From Arthrobacter sp. DWC3 (GTDB lineage Bacteria > Actinomycetota > Actinomycetes > Actinomycetales > Micrococcaceae), in assembly GCF_002929375.1 (NCBI RefSeq), contig NZ_PJIP01000010.1, positions 82,296 through 146,295 of the forward strand: a stretch of 64,000 bases of DNA, read 5' to 3'. Every line of letters begins with the position of its first letter. Within the stretch, counting starts at the first letter, position 1. Shown piece by piece: positions 44,001 through 52,726 of this stretch. Position numbers and translations under genes: made by a program. The notes beneath the pieces were generated by a model. That model was given only the letters and a program-made list of their open reading frames with translations, was not told the DNA's origin and ran no database searches.

Positions 44001-44640
44001 GCACAACTGGCCTGATGCCCGTTGACGGATCGCTTGCTGCACAACTGATAGGCGCACATCGGGACAGTTCCGATGTGTCAGTGGGGTAGCCGTGTTGGCT
44101 CGGAAGGATGCTTCACGGCTTTGCGGTACAACCCCACGCTCGCTACCAAGATGGTGGAATTCGAGCCCTGCACGGCTCAGTAGAGCCCTGTGGCAGCGCG
44201 CCCTTCCAATAGGGCTGACACCGCGTTGCTTGCCAGCAACAGCACCGCAGACACCGCAGAGGCCAGGGCTTCGCCTCTAGTCGACCGTCGCCTCTTCGTG
44301 TACCTCCTGCTGAGCGTGGAAGCGTGGCCAAGAGGTAGTCGCGCCACGGTCGCATGGGCGTTCCCGCCCTGACGCTGATCGACCTCACTCAAGGGCGGTG
44401 TTGGTGAATTCGCGAAAGGCGGTGTCCGGAAATCTCCACGACGGGACGGGACCCTGATGTCCGCCTATAGACATCTGGGTGGAACTGAAAAGCCGTGACG
44501 AAGCGCTGAAAGGTCTTGCCGACTACGGTTGCGACTCACACCGATCTGCCGATGAGGGCTGGTCCAGTCCGGTGAAGACGTCCTCTGATCGGGACGCGTC
44601 GCGCGCACTCCGTGCATGAACCAAGCACTAGATTCGATGG
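44001..44640. other. Gene-free accessory stretch
   Basis: 640 nt in which I can support no gene. Short frames on both strands (for example 44177-44392 minus, 71 codons) have no family match that I recognise and no good start. Lower GC and irregular codon-position bias suggest decayed sequence or an old insertion. Confidence 0.45.
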
Positions 44641-45630
44641 ATGTATACCATCATGTTTTCCGTGCTTGCGGCGGTTGTGCTGTCGATCCTGATCCCGAGG
44701 GTGGTCGGAGCGGCTGTCCGCCGAGGTGACCGGAACGGTCGCGCGGTAGTCGGCCCGGACGCAGGCACGGGAGCATTGTTCGCCGTGAAGAATCGGCGCT
44801 GGCAGTCCGTCCTGCTCGGTGTGCTCGGCATCGTCTTCCTGGTTGTCGGTGGATTCTTCACGCTCGTGTCGGTTGTCGAATCCGAGCAGATGGATGGGCC
44901 GGGTGCCCTCGTCGCTGCAGCCGGGATGATGGTCGCAGGAGCGCTCTTCCTCGTTCTCGCGATGGGTGTGCGTCGGTTCCGAGTCGATGCGTTCGACGAC
45001 CACCTGACGGTCCGCCCCTGGTTTCGGGCGACGCGGGTCGTCCCACTGACCGAGATCGGATCGGTGCGTCCCGCGCTCAATCAGTACGGCGGGGTGGACG
45101 TGCGAGACGTGAACGGCAGGAAGCTCTTCACCGCGACCACGATCAGCATGGGTTACGACGCCATCGACGCCTATCTCCGCGATCGCTGGCCCAAGCAGCA
45201 GACCGACCGCCCCGCCGTAGCTGCCGACATCGCGTCCTGGGAGGGCGCGACCCTTCGAGCCGAGTGGTCCCCGCTACCTCGCGGGCGCAAAGGCACCCCG
45301 GAGTCGGGCGTTCTCCTCACTGCGGGGACGGTAGCCGCGCACATGTATACGAGCGAACTCGTCAACCTGCTCAATCACCGGGTCGGGATCGTGGAGTCCA
45401 CCAACTCGGACCCCCTCGTCTTCCTGTGCTGGCCCGACTCGGGGTCGCCTTCATCGATCGTGTGGGAGTCCACGAAGGGTCTACCGGCGGAATCCTTGGC
45501 CCTCCTTGCCGAGCCCATGGACAGCGGCGCCGCCGCCGTGCTCACCGGGACCGAGTTGGCCGACTTCTCGGCATGGATCACGGCCCTTCCACGCCGGCCC
45601 GCCAAGGGTGAGCCGCATTCCATCCGATGA
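44641..45630 (+). CDS. Membrane protein with PH-like domain
   Basis: 329 residues from the ATG at 44641; TAGATT (44629-44634) ends 6 nt upstream, a leaderless start. Three membrane helices in the first 110 residues (MFSVLAAVVLSILIPRVVGA, VLLGVLGIVFLVVGGFF, AAGMMVAGALFLVLAMG) are followed by RRFRVDAFDDHLTVRPWFRA and similar strands that look like a bacterial PH (bPH) domain. The C-terminal 150 residues form a soluble domain that I do not recognise. Function unknown. Confidence 0.72.
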   Translation: MYTIMFSVLAAVVLSILIPRVVGAAVRRGDRNGRAVVGPDAGTGALFAVKNRRWQSVLLGVLGIVFLVVGGFFTLVSVVESEQMDGPGALVAAAGMMVAGALFLVLAMGVRRFRVDAFDDHLTVRPWFRATRVVPLTEIGSVRPALNQYGGVDVRDVNGRKLFTATTISMGYDAIDAYLRDRWPKQQTDRPAVAADIASWEGATLRAEWSPLPRGRKGTPESGVLLTAGTVAAHMYTSELVNLLNHRVGIVESTNSDPLVFLCWPDSGSPSSIVWESTKGLPAESLALLAEPMDSGAAAVLTGTELADFSAWITALPRRPAKGEPHSIR

Positions 45631-45867
45631 TGTGCGGTTCAGTTGCTCCCGGAGTCCGGTCCATCCGGGCTCGCACCTGCCAGAAAGGCACGCCGGAACG
45701 GGCTGCCACTTCTTGATCAAGCAGCGATTCCCTGGGCCCATCAGGCCGGGAGTCCTGCCGACGTATCGCTTGTACGGCGAGGCTCCATGCGTCACGCCGT
45801 CTCCCGAAAGTGGCGATGTCGGTTGCAGGAAGTTCTGTCATGGCACCGGTCCTCCCGTGAGCGGGAG

Positions 45868-46755
45868 TCAGATCGCGAAGGCCAGGTCTTCGCCCACGAC
45901 CTTGTTCGTTTCGTCCCACAGATCGCGGGCGAGCTTCTCGTTGCGGGCTGTGCGGGATGGTCGGCGGACCTTCGGATATCCCTTGATGCTCGCAGGACCG
46001 TCAGGGCCCACATAGGACCCACCGGGGACATCCTGTGTTGCGGCGTACAGGGTGGGGAGGGCGCCTTGCTCGACCGTGTTGAGCATCGGCCCGAGATAGT
46101 TGATGCGACCGGTCAGTCCGCCGGCGTGCGAGGCGAGGCTGGTCCTGGCGATTCCCGGATGAGCTGTGATGGATCGGATGGGACTGCCGGCGGCCTCCAG
46201 ACGCCGCTGCAGTTCGTTGGAGAACAGGACGACGGCAAGCTTGGAATCCGCATAGGCAGCCAGGTCGTCGTACTTCCGGGTTTTCCAGTTCAGGTCGTCG
46301 AGGCGGGCGTGACCGATCCGGTGGAGCTGGGACGAGAGGGATACGACCCGGTCCGTGACGTGGGGTAGAAGTGCCCTGGTCAGGGCGAATGGACCGAAGT
46401 AGTTGGTCGCTATCTGCAGCTCCAGCCCGTCCCGGGTGTAGGCGAGGGGGACCTGCATGATGCCGGCGTTGTTGATCAGCACGTCGATCGGGTCGGACCA
46501 GTTCCGGCCGAACTGGCGGACAGATTCCAGGTCGGCGACGTCGAGGTGGCGGACCTCGATCCGCCCCCTCGTGGGCCCTATGCGGCGGACGACGTCCGCT
46601 GCTTTCTGCTCGTTGCGGACTGCCATGATCACGTGAGCGCCGGCGTGTGCGAGCTCCCGTGTGGTTGCTTCCCCGAGCCCTGCCGTGGCCCCTGTCACAA
46701 CTATCGTCCTCCCGCTCAGGTCGGGCAAATCCGTCGTCGTCCACTTGGTGCTCAT
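45868..46755 (-). CDS. Retinol dehydrogenase-like SDR
   Basis: 295 residues from the ATG at 46755 (MSTKWTTTDLPDLSGRTIVV). TGATAGLGEAT binds the cofactor, NNAGIMQVP follows, and the catalytic site is SLSSQLHRIG with YADSK. Layout and LNWKTRKYDDLAAYADSK are typical of the oxidoreductases named after retinol dehydrogenases/WWOX. An upstream ATG at 46770 lacks a ribosome site. Adjacent to, but divergent from, an HTH regulator gene. Confidence 0.88.
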   Translation of the reverse strand: MSTKWTTTDLPDLSGRTIVVTGATAGLGEATTRELAHAGAHVIMAVRNEQKAADVVRRIGPTRGRIEVRHLDVADLESVRQFGRNWSDPIDVLINNAGIMQVPLAYTRDGLELQIATNYFGPFALTRALLPHVTDRVVSLSSQLHRIGHARLDDLNWKTRKYDDLAAYADSKLAVVLFSNELQRRLEAAGSPIRSITAHPGIARTSLASHAGGLTGRINYLGPMLNTVEQGALPTLYAATQDVPGGSYVGPDGPASIKGYPKVRRPSRTARNEKLARDLWDETNKVVGEDLAFAI

Positions 46756-46938
46756 TGTCTTCTCTTCCATTCATCCGTGCTCGTCCGGTCTGTCAGCGTG
46801 GGCACCGGTCCGGTGGTGCGGTGACGTTCGGCAACGTTACGGAGACGCTCAGGCTCGAGGAAGGGCCCATTTGTCCTCTGACTGTTGGACACTGGTTGGG
46901 CAGGGATCGACGTACCAGTCGTGCGGCAGACTATCGGT

Positions 46939-47796
46939 ATGGATAGAACCGCGCTGGCCGAGTTTCTCCGTTCGAGGCGGGAGAAACTGCAACCCGAGGA
47001 CGTCGGTCTCGTCCGAGGAGAACGGCGCCGAACACCGGGGCTTCGCCGGGAGGAAGTCGCGACCCTGACAGGAATGTCCGCCGACTACTACTCACGGATG
47101 GAACGCGGTCACAGCCCGAAACCCTCGGAGCCCATGCTCGCAGCTCTCGCACGGGGCCTGCGCCTGTCCCTGGATGATCGCGACTACCTGTTCCAGGTGG
47201 TGGGCTACGACACTCAGCAGCGTGTACGCCGCACGGACCACGTCGATGTGGGACTCATGCGCGTCGTGGACAGGCTCACCGACACCCCGGCCATCATCGT
47301 GAACTCGCTGGGCGAGACACTGTTCCAGACCCAGCCAGGGTTGGCGCTACTGGGTGACCAGCGGGCCCACCAGGGACTGGCCCGCAGCGTCATATACCGA
47401 TGGTTCACCGACAGCGGCGAGCGAACCCTGTACCCGGCTGAGGAACATCCCACGCATTCGCGGGTCCTCGCCTCCCAACTGCGGCAGGTCCTCACACGGG
47501 AAGGACCCCGATCTCGTGCAGCCGACATCGTCGACGCCCTGAAGGGCAGCAGCACGGAATTCGCTCAAGTCTGGGCCGAACACCTCGTGGGATGGCGGTA
47601 CAGCGAAAACAAACGCCTCCTCCACCCCGGACTGGGAGAGCTGACCGTGTACTGCCAAAGCCTCCTGGACCCCGAACAGATCCAGACCCTGCTCGTCTTC
47701 ACCGCCACCCCAGGCACGGAGAGCCACACCAAGCTGCAACTGCTCTCCGTCATCGGAACCCAGGAGCTGAGCCCCCCGCAAAGCGCCGGCGCATGA
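46939..47796 (+). CDS. HTH regulator with MmyB-like ligand-binding domain
   Basis: 285 residues from the ATG at 46939. N-terminal XRE-type HTH (TPGLRREEVATLTGMSADYY, SRMERG) and the C-terminal MmyB-like domain (GLALLGDQRAHQGLARSVIY, EFAQVWAEHLVGW). Such proteins commonly repress a divergent SDR gene, here the retinol dehydrogenase-like gene 183 nt away. The ligand may be a fatty acid, as suggested for this domain. Confidence 0.88.
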   Translation: MDRTALAEFLRSRREKLQPEDVGLVRGERRRTPGLRREEVATLTGMSADYYSRMERGHSPKPSEPMLAALARGLRLSLDDRDYLFQVVGYDTQQRVRRTDHVDVGLMRVVDRLTDTPAIIVNSLGETLFQTQPGLALLGDQRAHQGLARSVIYRWFTDSGERTLYPAEEHPTHSRVLASQLRQVLTREGPRSRAADIVDALKGSSTEFAQVWAEHLVGWRYSENKRLLHPGLGELTVYCQSLLDPEQIQTLLVFTATPGTESHTKLQLLSVIGTQELSPPQSAGA

Positions 47797-47932
47797 AGCG
47801 TCTTCGTCAGTAGCTCCAGCCACACCGCCCGGCGCTCGCCATCGGGTATGCCGCAGGGGCAGGCACACCCGGCTCATCCTGCACCGCATCGTCGTTTCAT
47901 CGCGCAGCGTGCCGTCGGGCAGACTTGAGCCC

Positions 47933-48481
47933 ATGGGGACAGAGGGGAGTCAGCAGCGTGCCTCGACCGTCACCGGCCTGGTGATCGGTGTCGGTCTGGC
48001 GGCAGCCTGCTGGTCCGCCATCGGACCCGATCATGCTGTTTTCGCCTTCACCGTGCAGGGCGGCTTCCTCTTCATGGCACTGCTCACGGGCCCCGCCCTG
48101 GTCGACGCCCGCCGATCCCGCTACCGGGTCAGGGGCTTCGAGCCGCGGCTCTACGCACTGTTGGGGGCAGAGCTGGTTCGACGGGTCCTGGATGTCGTGC
48201 GGTGGAACCGGGTCATCGGGCAGATGCGCCGGTCCGAAAGCGGGGCGTCGATGCTCGCCCGCTTCCTCAGGGGAACCGAGCAGTCCGAAACCGCTCATCT
48301 CCTCGGCCTCACCGCCACCTCGGTCATGGCCGTCCTCGCGGCGGCTACGACCCATCTCCAGGGGGCATGGCAGATACTGCTGGTCGGCGTGGTACTCCAC
48401 GGGTACCCGGTCATGATCCAGCGCATCGTCCGCTTCAGGATCATCACCCGCCGAAGCAGCATCACCACCGGGACCGACTGA
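47933..48481 (+). CDS. CrtO-like membrane protein (glycosyl-4,4'-diaponeurosporenoate acyltransferase family)
   Basis: 182 residues from the ATG at 47933. Four hydrophobic segments and the family's C-terminal motif HGYPVMIQRIVRFRI (N/H-x-YP...QR..R.R), with the conserved SETAHLLGLTATSVMAVLAA before it. In Staphylococcus the relative CrtO acylates a carotenoid glycoside. No carotenoid gene is nearby, so the substrate here is unknown. Start may be leaderless, with an imperfect -10 (AGACTT). Confidence 0.65.
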   Translation: MGTEGSQQRASTVTGLVIGVGLAAACWSAIGPDHAVFAFTVQGGFLFMALLTGPALVDARRSRYRVRGFEPRLYALLGAELVRRVLDVVRWNRVIGQMRRSESGASMLARFLRGTEQSETAHLLGLTATSVMAVLAAATTHLQGAWQILLVGVVLHGYPVMIQRIVRFRIITRRSSITTGTD

Positions 48482-48525
48482 GGAAGTCTGCTCGACGTCG
48501 CCAGGGCGCTGAACGTTCCATCGCG

Positions 48526-48547
48526 GCCGGGCTCCTTCCGGCCCGGC
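48526..48547. terminator. Hairpin between convergent CrtO-like and Clp-N genes
   Basis: Perfect 7-bp stem GCCGGGC / GCCCGGC with an 8-nt loop, 3 nt before the Clp-N fusion stop. Bidirectional terminator candidate. Confidence 0.65.
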
Positions 48548-48549
48548 GC

Positions 48550-49596
48550 TCAGGGTTGGCGGAACGTGCGGCTGATGGCGTTGCTGATCTGGAAGAGTTT
48601 GATCCAGATCAGGAATCGCTGCAGGGGGTACAGGGCTGGACTGACGATGGACCGCCAGCCCTGGTGCCTGGACCAGGTCATGGTGACGCTCAACTGCGTG
48701 CCGCCTTCGGTTGCGGCGAGATCGAAGATCACGGTGACGGGGCGGCTCGAGTCCACGTCAGGGTAGGTGAAGCGCCACTCCACGTGCCTGCCGCGGTCGA
48801 CGTGCAGGAGTTCGATTGTCCGACGGCGGAACTTCGCATGCACCTTCAATGGTCTGCCGTCCGGGTGGGTGGTCCGCGCAGATGCGGCCCACCCGCCGCC
48901 GGCCTGTCGATCCCCCTCGGTCGCCTGTGTGTCCCCGGACAGCGCGAGCCCGGGCTCCGTGTCGGCAGCGGAGTCTTCGACCGCACCGATGGCTGGTTCC
49001 CAGGCGGGCACCCGAGCGGGATCGGACAGCAACGCCCAGACCTCGTCGACAGGCGCCGGGATGAACGACGTATTGACTCCCCGGCGCTCGCCGCGCTGAC
49101 GCCTGGGGACGGCCGGAGCAGCAGGCGAACCCGCTGGTGTCCGGTCAAGTTCGGCCAGGACCGTCGGCGGTGCCGTACCCAACCGGTCCAGCAGATCCGC
49201 GATCAGGCCACTGGGTTCAGCGAGCAGTTCACGCAGCACGGCATCGGCGTCCGCCGTCCTGCCCTTCTTGCCGGCCCGCTCGATGAGTTTGAGGGCGCGC
49301 TTGGACCACTCATACCCACCTGTCTCGTGGAACACGATGTCCCCTGCAGGCGGCACGGTGGCCACGATCCCGAGGTACGCGATCTGTTCCTTCTGGTACT
49401 CCTCCACCGCGGCGCGGGCGCTACGGATGGTGATGCCGAGCCCGCGGAGCGCCCGACCCGCAGACTGGTCGCTCAACACCAGAGCCAGGAACAGGTCGTC
49501 GAGGTCGGCTTCCCGCAGACCCCTGCGGGAAGCTTCCTCCATCGCTATGAGCGACAGGGCCTGGCTCGTGGCTGCATACCGGGTGAATCTGCTCAT
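48550..49596 (-). CDS. Clp-N domain fused to an SRPBCC (polyketide cyclase-like) domain
   Basis: 348 residues. Residues about 1-150 are a Clp N-terminal double repeat (SRFTRYAATSQALSLIAMEE and GIVATVPPAGDIVFHETGGY, with VLRELLAEP), normally the substrate/adaptor-binding part of ClpA/ClpC. No AAA+ ATPase follows: there is no Walker motif. After a Pro/Ala-rich linker (155-170), residues 172-348 are an SRPBCC domain (FIPAPVDEVWALLSDPARVP, SVTMTWSRHQGWRSIVSPAL), a hydrophobic-ligand cup. Its ATG overlaps the stop of the small HTH gene (ATGA). A decoy, adaptor or sensor of misfolded or lipid ligands is possible; none is proven. Confidence 0.8.
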   Translation of the reverse strand: MSRFTRYAATSQALSLIAMEEASRRGLREADLDDLFLALVLSDQSAGRALRGLGITIRSARAAVEEYQKEQIAYLGIVATVPPAGDIVFHETGGYEWSKRALKLIERAGKKGRTADADAVLRELLAEPSGLIADLLDRLGTAPPTVLAELDRTPAGSPAAPAVPRRQRGERRGVNTSFIPAPVDEVWALLSDPARVPAWEPAIGAVEDSAADTEPGLALSGDTQATEGDRQAGGGWAASARTTHPDGRPLKVHAKFRRRTIELLHVDRGRHVEWRFTYPDVDSSRPVTVIFDLAATEGGTQLSVTMTWSRHQGWRSIVSPALYPLQRFLIWIKLFQISNAISRTFRQP

Positions 49597-49838
49597 GTGC
49601 GCCTCCTGGAACCGAGGATGGAAGGATCAACACGCTTGGAGTACTTCTTGTGCACCGCCTGGCGGGTGACCCCGAGAGCATCGGCAATCATCTGCCAACT
49701 CATCCCGGCCCGCAAAGCCGCCTCCACCTGACGCAGTTCCAACGAATCGGCCAGAACCCGCAGAGACGCTACAGCCCGTAAGCCGGCACGCGGATCCGTC
49801 GTATCCGCCGCAACCACGGCTACCTGTGGTGACTCCAT
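49593..49838 (-). CDS. Small HTH protein, autoregulator of the Clp-N operon
   Basis: 81 residues from the ATG at 49838. Helix-turn-helix in the C-terminal half: ALRAGMSWQMIADALGVTRQ, then AVHKKYSKRVDPS; the first 40 residues form a helical region that may dimerise. The pairing with a Clp-N domain gene by a 4-bp overlap recurs in actinobacteria. Start is fixed by TAGGTT 6 nt upstream, with TTGACA 18 bp further: a strong leaderless promoter that both operator copies cover. Confidence 0.82.
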   Translation of the reverse strand: MESPQVAVVAADTTDPRAGLRAVASLRVLADSLELRQVEAALRAGMSWQMIADALGVTRQAVHKKYSKRVDPSILGSRRRT

Positions 49839-49840
49839 GC

Positions 49841-49885
49841 TGTCAACCTAAGTTGCTAATTACCCTGGTGTCAACCCAGGTTGCT
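49841..49885 (-). promoter_or_regulatory. Promoter with two operator copies for the HTH/Clp-N operon
   Basis: On the minus strand TTGACA (49869-49874), an 18-bp spacer, TAGGTT (49845-49850) and the ATG 6 nt later. The 17-bp element AGCAACCTGGGTTGACA (49869-49885) recurs as AGCAACTTAGGTTGACA (49841-49857), 15 of 17 matching, 28 bp apart. Each contains the dyad CAACC/GGTTG or CAAC/GTTG. One covers the -35, the other the -10. Confidence 0.85.
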
Positions 49886-50018
49886 CCGGGATGGCGCATG
49901 CCCCGCCCTCCGGAAACGTCAGGCCTCGTGATGCGCACTCACGTCACGTCGCTCGGTCCGGGAGGCTTGTTCCGTCAGATTCCCTCCGGGCCGCAGGGTA
50001 GAGGGGTACAACATACGT

Positions 50019-51770
50019 ATGACACCGACTCCCCTGGTCCTCGGCCCCATGCTGCGGTACGTCGACGAAACCTCGGCAAGTATCTGGGTGGAGGTCGGCG
50101 CCGCGGCGCACGTCCTCGTCCGGTCCCCCGAGCGATCCTGGGACGCACGCACCTTCGCGGTCCACGGGCACCATTACGCGCTCGTCGAGGTTGACGGACT
50201 CGAGCCGGGAAGCGTCACCTCCTACACGGTGGAGGTCGACGGACACCAGGTCTGGCCGGACCCCGGATCAGTCGCCGGGTTCCCGCCGTCGACGATCGCG
50301 ACACGCACCCCGGGGACGCCCCTGCGACTCGCCTTCGGGTCCTGCCGCACGAGCGTCCCCCACACCAGGGAGGGCAATCGGACCCACGGCATCGATGCCA
50401 TGCGTGCGTACGCGCTCGAACGGACGAGAGACGACAGCTCGCCGCGACCGGACCTGGTTCTCTTCCTCGGCGACCAGGTGTACGCCGATTCCACCAGTGA
50501 GGAGATGCAGCGGTTCATCAGCGGGCGGAGGGACATCGAGGAGGAGCCCGGCGCCGAGCTGAAGGACTACGAGGAGTACGCCCACCTGTACAAGCTGGCG
50601 TGGTCCGACGGCGCCAACCGCTGGCTGCTGTCCACTCTTCCCAGCGCCATGATCTTCGACGACCACGACATCCGCGACGACTGGAACGCCTCCATGTCCT
50701 GGAAGCAGGAGATGGAGGCCACCTCCTGGTGGCAGGACCGGATCGTGGCCGGCCTGGCGTCGTACTGGGTGTACCAGCACCTCGGCAACATGTCACCGGA
50801 CCAGCGCGCCGAGGACCGCATCTGGCAACGGATCGTCAACCATCGGCACGCCGGCGAGCTCGACCTGAGCGAGGAGCTCGACGCCTTCGCCGACCGCGCG
50901 GACAAGGATCCGGCGAGCTACCGCTGGAGCTACTGCCGCGACTTCGACGACACACGCCTGATCGTGGTCGACTCCCGCGTGTCCCGCGTGCTGGCACCCG
51001 AGGCACGGGCCCTCCTCGGCGAGGAGGAGACGGCGTGGCTGGACCAGAGGATGGTGGGCGGCTTCCGGCACCTGCTCGTGGGGACCTCGCTGCCGTTCCT
51101 CCTGCCGCTGGGGCTGCATCACCTCGAGTCGTGGGACGAGGCCCTCGCACAGGGTGCATGGGGAAGCCGGGCCGGCCGGTTGGGTGAGAAGCTGCGGCAG
51201 GGCATGGACCTGGAACACTGGGCCGCCTTCCAGCACAGCTTCCGCACCGTGGCCCTCATGGCGACGGACGTGGCGGACGGCAACCGGGGCCCGGCTCCGG
51301 AGACGGTGACCTTCCTGTCGGGCGACGTCCACTTCTCGTACGTCGCAGAAGTGGGCAGGACCTCAGGCAGCCGTATCCTCCAGGTGGTCTGCTCCCCGAT
51401 CCGCAATCCCCTGCCGTGGCTCCTGCGTTCCTCCACCGGCATCCTCTCCTACGCCGTGGCAGCACCCCTCGGTGCCCTTCTGGCGCACTCCGCGAAAGTC
51501 CCGAATCCACCGTTCCGCTGGCGGACCATCAGGGGACCGTGGTTCGACAACAACCTCGCTGTGCTCGAGGACACCGCGGACGGGCTCACACTGTCGTGGC
51601 AGGCGGGAACGGTGGAGGACGACGACTACCTCCACCCCCGACTCCGCGAGGTAGCCGCCATGACCGTGCCGCGGCGTGGGTCGAGGAACGCGCCAGGAGG
51701 GGATGCGGTGCCCGAGGCAACGCTCTCGACGTCCACGGGCGCCCGGGCACGAAGAGGGCGGCGACGGTAG
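50019..51770 (+). CDS. PhoD-like alkaline phosphatase/phosphodiesterase
   Basis: 583 residues from the ATG at 50019. Metal-binding blocks of the PhoD family: FGSCRTS, FLGDQVYADSTSEEMQRF, MIFDDHDIRDDWN and TFLSGDVHFSYVAEV. No clear signal peptide or Tat motif at the N-terminus, so it may be cytosolic, unlike Bacillus PhoD; the first 90 residues are a fibronectin-like domain (PLVLGPMLRYVDETSASIWV). Hydrolyses phosphate mono- or diesters; substrate unknown. Upstream of it lies the HTH/Clp-N promoter, divergent. Confidence 0.88.
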   Translation: MTPTPLVLGPMLRYVDETSASIWVEVGAAAHVLVRSPERSWDARTFAVHGHHYALVEVDGLEPGSVTSYTVEVDGHQVWPDPGSVAGFPPSTIATRTPGTPLRLAFGSCRTSVPHTREGNRTHGIDAMRAYALERTRDDSSPRPDLVLFLGDQVYADSTSEEMQRFISGRRDIEEEPGAELKDYEEYAHLYKLAWSDGANRWLLSTLPSAMIFDDHDIRDDWNASMSWKQEMEATSWWQDRIVAGLASYWVYQHLGNMSPDQRAEDRIWQRIVNHRHAGELDLSEELDAFADRADKDPASYRWSYCRDFDDTRLIVVDSRVSRVLAPEARALLGEEETAWLDQRMVGGFRHLLVGTSLPFLLPLGLHHLESWDEALAQGAWGSRAGRLGEKLRQGMDLEHWAAFQHSFRTVALMATDVADGNRGPAPETVTFLSGDVHFSYVAEVGRTSGSRILQVVCSPIRNPLPWLLRSSTGILSYAVAAPLGALLAHSAKVPNPPFRWRTIRGPWFDNNLAVLEDTADGLTLSWQAGTVEDDDYLHPRLREVAAMTVPRRGSRNAPGGDAVPEATLSTSTGARARRGRRR

Positions 51771-51828
51771 GAAGCACCGCCAGCGCCGTATCCCCTGGTT
51801 CTCGAGCGGAAGCGATCGGAGAGAAGTG

Positions 51829-52581
51829 TCAGCCGCCGGTGGATGGCTCGGCCGCTCGGACCAGTGCCCGGAGCGTCTCCGCATTCCGCACGGCGTTTCC
51901 TCCGCCGTCGTTGTTGAAGTACACGTAGACGTCCCGGCCGTCGCCGCGCCACTCCAGGATCCGGTCGGTCCACCAGCGCAGGTCCGCGTCCGAGTACGAG
52001 CCCGCATAGAGATGCCCATGGTCCGGGCCGTGCAGCCGCACGTACACGAAGGGCGCCGTCGCCTTCAGGATGCAGGGCAGCCCGGCGCCGCTCATCACGC
52101 AGTAGGCGGCCTGGTGTCGCCCCAGCAGGCCATAGACGGCGTCATGGTCCCAACTCGGATGGCGGAACTCCACTGCGACGCGCATCCATCCCGGCACGCG
52201 GGACAGGAAGTAGTCGAGGCGGGCGTCGTCGCGCTCCATCGCCGGCGGGAGCTGCACGAGCAGGACGGCCCGACGGTCCCCCAGCTCATGCCAGCAACGG
52301 GCGATCCGCTCGATCCAGACCTCGGGCGCGTACAGCTTCCTGCCGTGCGTCAGCCCGCGCGGCGCCTTCACGGACAGCGCGAAACCGGGCGGAAGGCGAC
52401 GCTGCCACCCGGCGAAGGTCGTATCGCGCGGCCAGCGGTAGAAACTCGCGTTCAGCTCCACCGTGTCGAAGCGCGCTGCGTAGTAGCCCAGCCGCTTCGC
52501 CGGCGCGGTGCCCTGCGGGTAGCAGACGCCGTTCCAGTGGTCGTAACTCCATCCGGAGGTGCCGATGCGGATCTCGCTCAC
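51829..52581 (-). CDS. DUF72 family protein
   Basis: 250 residues from the GTG at 52581 (MSEIRIGTSGWSYDHWNGVCYP); TAGTGT (52589-52594) ends 7 nt upstream, a leaderless start. TIM-barrel DUF72/YecE pattern: FDTVELNASFYRWP, PPGFALSVKAPRGLTH, AVEFRHPSW and FVYVRLHGPDHGHLYAGSYS, and the terminal VYVYFNNDGGGNAVRNAETL. Members are widespread; biochemical role unresolved, with nuclease-like suggestions. Confidence 0.88.
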   Translation of the reverse strand: MSEIRIGTSGWSYDHWNGVCYPQGTAPAKRLGYYAARFDTVELNASFYRWPRDTTFAGWQRRLPPGFALSVKAPRGLTHGRKLYAPEVWIERIARCWHELGDRRAVLLVQLPPAMERDDARLDYFLSRVPGWMRVAVEFRHPSWDHDAVYGLLGRHQAAYCVMSGAGLPCILKATAPFVYVRLHGPDHGHLYAGSYSDADLRWWTDRILEWRGDGRDVYVYFNNDGGGNAVRNAETLRALVRAAEPSTGG

Positions 52582-52673
52582 CGTCGCCACACTACCGATG
52601 CGCCCTCGGCGCCCACCACCCTCTCGTGCTCGGCTCGGAAGCGTCGCGGTGCGCCCTCTGGGCACGGACCCGG

Positions 52674-52707
52674 AAGGGCGGCCCCGGCGCATGCCGGGAC
52701 CGCCCTT
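52674..52707 (-). terminator. Terminator of the suf operon
   Basis: AAGGGCGGCCCCGGC and GCCGGGACCGCCCTT form a 15-position stem with one mismatch around GCAT, about 20 nt past the SufT-like gene stop on its strand. Confidence 0.75.
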
Positions 52708-52726
52708 TGGACGCTGGTGCTGGTGC

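Noticed and set aside
44143-44388. Short minus-strand frames in the 44.0-44.6 kb gap, considered as transposase remnants
   Set aside because: No DDE motif, no terminal inverted repeats and no target duplication were found.
45578-45841. An 88-codon minus-strand frame (MTELPATDIATFGRRRDAWS...)
   Set aside because: It overlaps the end of the PH-domain membrane protein gene by 53 bp, has no family I recognise, and lacks a clear ribosome site. It could be real, but support is too thin to list.
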